DNA of 7,858 nt from LSNR01 sp964603325 (GTDB taxonomy: Bacteria; Patescibacteriota; Minisyncoccia; Moranbacterales; UBA9337). Each line of letters starts with the position of its first letter. Position 1 is the first letter of the stretch. The position numbers were made by a program, and so were the translations under genes. The notes beneath the pieces were generated by a model. The model made no database searches and was not told the DNA's origin. It worked only from the letters and a program-made list of their open reading frames with translations. Location of the stretch: contig CAZRUH010000030.1 in the NCBI GenBank assembly GCA_964603325.1, positions 1-7,858 on the forward strand, in the 5' to 3' direction. Of the stretch, positions 6,156 through 7,858 are shown in pieces.

Positions 6156-6233
6156 TTTCAAATAAACAAAATAATTGTATCTAAATAACCATTTAAAGTC
6201 AAGCGCCGGCATATTATGTCATTTTATTTGAAA
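6156..6233. repeat. 11-bp inverted repeat bracketing the atp promoter
   Basis: TTTCAAATAAA at 6156-6166 and TTTATTTGAAA at 6223-6233 are perfect reverse complements, 56 bp apart. The predicted -10 and -35 boxes lie between them. On the minus strand one arm starts at about +1 and the other covers about -56 to -66. A third related half-site, TTTCAA, lies at 6238-6243 and forms a 6-bp hairpin with TTGAAA (6228-6233). It may be a paired operator for a dimeric regulator; AT-rich chance is a real alternative. Confidence 0.5.
6174..6202 (-). promoter_or_regulatory. Sigma70-type promoter of the atp operon
   Basis: On the minus strand, -35 TTGACT (6202-6197, 5 of 6 consensus bases) and -10 TACAAT (6179-6174, 5 of 6) are separated by exactly 17 bp. 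Transcription should start near 6167, giving a leader of about 24 nt before atpZ/atpI. It is the strongest promoter match I find in the window and drives atpZ-B-E-F-H-A-G-D independently of tatD. There is no terminator between tatD and this promoter, so read-through from tatD is also possible. Confidence 0.8.
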
Positions 6234-6252
6234 ACATATTTCAACAAAGAAG

Positions 6253-7164
6253 CTAAATGTCAAATAATTTTTTAGCGTTTACAGTGGTTTTTTCTTCCAC
6301 TTTTTTAATATCAATTCCAAGAACATTAGCTATTTTTCCCGCAACCAAACGAACATTTAACGGCTCATTACGACTATATCTTTCAAGTGGCATGGGAGTT
6401 AAGTATGGAGCGTCGGTTTCAAGCAAAATATTTTCCAAACCGATATTTTTAATTAATTTATCATAACTATTTGAATAAGTGATTATTCCGTTTAAACCAA
6501 TCTTAAATCCCAAGGCAATAAATTTTTTCGCAATTTTTAAACCACCGATAAAGCTATGTATCACACCCACGCTGTTTGCGGGTTTTTGCTCCAATATTTT
6601 CAGCAAATCATTATAAGCATTTGCTCCATCAACCAAATCTTTATCTTTTTTATCGGCTCCCCAACAATGCAGAACTAATGGTTTATTAACTTCATTAGCC
6701 AAATTAATAAATTTTTTCAATATTTCTTTTTGTTTTTCAATGTTTCTTTTAACATTTTTTTTACTGTCTTCAATTATACTCCCACTGTCACCTTTATCTG
6801 TTTCGTTCTCTTGATGTTTAGAAACACAAAAATGATGATAATCCAATCCAACCTCACCAATTGCCACCACTTTTTCTTTTTGAGCCAATTCTAAATATTT
6901 TTCGTAATTAAACTCCTCAAAACTGGTTTCATTTGCTATTTTTTGATTTTCATTTCCAACTTTTATGTGTATAGGATGCAATCCCACAACCGCATAAACT
7001 CCCTTATTGTATCTTTCTGCATATTCAACAGCTCGCTCACTGCTTCTCCATTCTGCTCCAACATTAATCACTTGAATATCATTATCCAAACTCTTTTTAA
7101 TAATTTCATTCGCATCATTTTTAAAATCCTTAAAATTAAGATGACAATGAGTGTCTGTTAGCAT
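6253..7164 (-). CDS. tatD: TatD-family metal-dependent hydrolase (putative DNase)
   Basis: TIM-barrel hydrolase of the TatD family, whose characterised members are Mg2+/Mn2+-dependent 3'-5' DNases or phosphoesterases in the cytoplasm. 303 residues against about 255-265 for most members. Metal-binding residues are all visible: His6 and His8 in DTHCH, Glu104 in AIGEVGLDYH, His166 in LVLHCW, His203 in VIHSF and Asp251 in LLETDAPYLTP. GLHPIH at 61-66 is also typical. The extra length lies in a charged stretch at about 112-140 and a smaller one at about 170-185 (ADKKDKDLVDGANAYN); neither removes a catalytic residue. The ATG at 7164 gives the family start MLTDTHCHL; there is no Shine-Dalgarno. The stop is TAG. 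It has its own candidate promoter and lies 109 nt upstream of the atp operon on the same strand. The family assignment is secure; the substrate is not known. Confidence 0.94.
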   Translation of the reverse strand: MLTDTHCHLNFKDFKNDANEIIKKSLDNDIQVINVGAEWRSSERAVEYAERYNKGVYAVVGLHPIHIKVGNENQKIANETSFEEFNYEKYLELAQKEKVVAIGEVGLDYHHFCVSKHQENETDKGDSGSIIEDSKKNVKRNIEKQKEILKKFINLANEVNKPLVLHCWGADKKDKDLVDGANAYNDLLKILEQKPANSVGVIHSFIGGLKIAKKFIALGFKIGLNGIITYSNSYDKLIKNIGLENILLETDAPYLTPMPLERYSRNEPLNVRLVAGKIANVLGIDIKKVEEKTTVNAKKLFDI

Positions 7165-7198
7165 AATAGATAAATTAAAAACTATTCATATCTACTAT
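7163..7198 (-). promoter_or_regulatory. Possible hairpin over the tatD start codon
   Basis: On the minus strand ATAGTAGATA (7198-7189) can pair with TATCTATTAT (7172-7163) over 10 bp with one G-U, around a 16-nt loop. The second arm takes in the first two bases of the tatD ATG. A transcript starting at the predicted site near 7194 would contain only about six of the ten pairs, while one reading through from upstream would have the full stem. The stem is AT-rich and weak, so a real role is uncertain. Confidence 0.35.
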
Positions 7199-7200
7199 TT

Positions 7201-7229
7201 AATATAATCTCTTTTTTCAAAATTAACAA
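7201..7229 (-). promoter_or_regulatory. Candidate promoter of tatD
   Basis: On the minus strand, -35 TTGTTA (7229-7224, 4 of 6 consensus bases) and -10 TATATT (7206-7201, 5 of 6) are 17 bp apart. The predicted start near 7194 gives a leader of about 30 nt before tatD. The match is weaker than at the atp promoter, and in such AT-rich DNA a chance -10 is easy to find; the exact spacing and the position just upstream of the gene support it. Confidence 0.55.
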
Positions 7230-7237
7230 TATTGTTA
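7224..7237. promoter_or_regulatory. 14-bp palindrome over the tatD -35 box
   Basis: TAACAATATTGTTA is a perfect palindrome. Its downstream half is exactly the candidate -35 hexamer TTGTTA on the minus strand. A dimeric repressor bound here would block the promoter, so it is a candidate operator; no regulator gene is nearby to pair it with. Confidence 0.45.
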
Positions 7238-7296
7238 TAAGTTGTTTTTCTTTTTTAAGTCTTTAACTGCGCCCCGTTTATTAAAACTTAAAAATA

Positions 7297-7312
7297 TTAA
7301 AAATATTTTTAA
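7297..7312. repeat. 16-bp A/T palindrome
   Basis: TTAAAAATATTTTTAA is perfectly palindromic, made only of A and T, and sits between the terminator hairpin and the tatD promoter. The neighbouring bases repeat AAAAATATT. It may be an UP-like or bending element for the tatD promoter, or just low-complexity DNA. Confidence 0.4.
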
Positions 7313-7317
7313 CAAAC

Positions 7318-7350
7318 AATAATCTCTTTCTTTTATTGAGATTATTTTTT
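7318..7350. terminator. Rho-independent terminator, possibly bidirectional
   Basis: AATAATCTC (7318-7326) and GAGATTATT (7338-7346) form a perfect 9-bp stem with an 11-nt loop. On the plus strand four more T follow the stem (7347-7350). On the minus strand, the direction of the genes here, the stem is followed by GTTTGTT, a moderate U-rich tail. It would end transcription of the phosphatase-like gene, whose stop lies about 145 nt upstream, before the tatD promoter. Only two G-C pairs make the stem weak, so termination may be partial. Confidence 0.55.
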
Positions 7351-7491
7351 ACAAGGTAAGATAAAAAACATTACTTCACATCCCACTTTCCAGAGAACTT
7401 TATTTGCTTAGTGGCGTAAAGATACTAACAAAAAAGCAACTAATAAATATATGAAAGTAATACCCGCAAGAAAAAAGGACTTTTGATTTTT

Positions 7492-7858
7492 TTAATTCGT
7501 CTTTTTTAATTCAAATTCACCTTGATTATCAATATTAATAGAAATTGCTTCACAATTTGCTATTTTATGATCTCCTAATCGTTTATCTAGTATAGATGCT
7601 ACATAATTTTCATGACCAAAACCTAACACTTTTACATCTCCCGCTATACCACTCTCTTCAATTTTATTTTTACCCCACTGAATAAGTTTTAAAATGTTGT
7701 TAAATTGTTTTTCCAAATCTTCGCTTGAAGACCACCCATAATTGATACCGACGAATTCCCCACTTTCCGTATTCAACCCATCTTCGTCTTCGAAAATTTT
7801 CACAAAATGGTATTTTGGATCATTCAGCATCAAATCTATAAATTCATTTGCGTTTTCA
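7492..7858 (-). CDS. Partial protein, histidine phosphatase-like C-terminus
   Basis: The frame is open to the window edge: 121 codons plus one base, beginning ENANEFIDLMLNDPK, with no need for a start inside the window. The gene therefore begins beyond 7858, and the TTG at 7833 is not a credible start. The C-terminal part resembles the last segment of histidine phosphatase (phosphoglycerate mutase-like) proteins: a helix NNILKLIQWGKNKI, a strand KVLGFGHENYVASIL whose GHE would hold the second catalytic His, and IANCEAISINID as the following strand. The N-terminal RHG motif that would prove this is outside the window, so the assignment is tentative. No membrane segment or signal peptide is visible in this part. 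Codon use resembles the neighbours. The stop is TAA, and a weak terminator hairpin follows about 145 nt later. It is co-directional with tatD but probably a separate transcription unit. Confidence 0.6.
   Translation of the reverse strand, partial: ENANEFIDLMLNDPKYHFVKIFEDEDGLNTESGEFVGINYGWSSSEDLEKQFNNILKLIQWGKNKIEESGIAGDVKVLGFGHENYVASILDKRLGDHKIANCEAISINIDNQGEFELKKTN

Larger units (their letters stand above)
7165..7491. other. Spacer between the phosphatase-like gene and tatD
   Basis: 327 nt of very AT-rich DNA without an intact gene. From high to low coordinate it holds: a minus-strand 24-codon hydrophobic reading frame (to about 7410) in register with the upstream gene but after its TAA stop; a 20-codon stop-free minus-strand stretch around 7407-7348; a 9-bp hairpin with T-tract at 7318-7350; a 16-bp A/T palindrome at 7297-7312; and the candidate tatD promoter at 7229-7201. 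Nothing resembling a tRNA, riboswitch or mobile element is visible. Confidence 0.6.

Noticed and set aside
6228..6243. TTGAAA/TTTCAA hairpin as a tatD terminator
   Set aside because: Six A/T-rich pairs and no U-tract on the minus strand; kept only as part of the promoter symmetry.
7165..7491. tRNA or other structured RNA gene in the spacer
   Set aside because: No T-loop, anticodon arm or GC-rich stem is visible; the DNA is mostly A/T runs.
1..7858. Mobile element, prophage, toxin-antitoxin or defence system
   Set aside because: No transposase, integrase, terminal repeats or defence domains; all intact genes are core metabolism.

Overview
The window is about two thirds AT. Every gene lies on the minus strand, so transcription runs from high to low coordinates. 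It holds most of an F-type (F1Fo) ATP synthase operon in the usual bacterial order: atpZ/atpI-like, atpB (a), atpE (c), atpF (b), atpH (delta), atpA (alpha), atpG (gamma) and atpD (beta). atpD runs off the low-coordinate edge with 289 codons present, and atpC (epsilon) is presumably just beyond it. Upstream lie a TatD-family metal-dependent hydrolase gene and the 3' part of a gene resembling the C-terminal half of a histidine phosphatase-like protein, which is cut by the high-coordinate edge.

Organism: the low GC, compact delta subunit, almost complete lack of Shine-Dalgarno sequences, long TatD with charged inserts and general protein character suggest a Patescibacteria/CPR genome, perhaps Parcubacteria-like. 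This is an inference at roughly 50-60% confidence. Stop codons TAA, TAG and TGA are all used normally, so nothing points to a TGA-recoding lineage.

Layout from high to low coordinate: 7858-7492, partial histidine phosphatase-like CDS; 7491-7165, a spacer with a hairpin terminator and a candidate promoter whose -35 box sits in a 14-bp palindrome; 7164-6253, tatD; 6252-6144, a short spacer with the best promoter of the window (TTGACT, 17 bp, TACAAT) bracketed by an 11-bp inverted repeat; 6143-2200, atpZ-B-E-F-H-A; 2199-1864, an unusually long 336-nt gap inside the operon; 1863-907, atpG; 868-1, atpD.

The Fo genes build the membrane motor: a-Arg196 faces the c-ring carboxylate Glu72, and b and delta form the peripheral stalk. 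The F1 genes build the catalytic head and rotor. The c subunit lacks the Gln and Ser/Thr ligands of Na+ rings, so H+ coupling is most likely. All F1Fo signature residues that fall inside the window are intact, so the enzyme should be functional.

I see no new defence, mobile or biosynthetic system here. The most interesting signals are non-coding: inverted and direct repeats on both sides of atpE, the 336-nt atpA-atpG gap with coding-like fragments in shifted frames, a shared A-rich leader replacing Shine-Dalgarno sites, and symmetric elements at both promoters.
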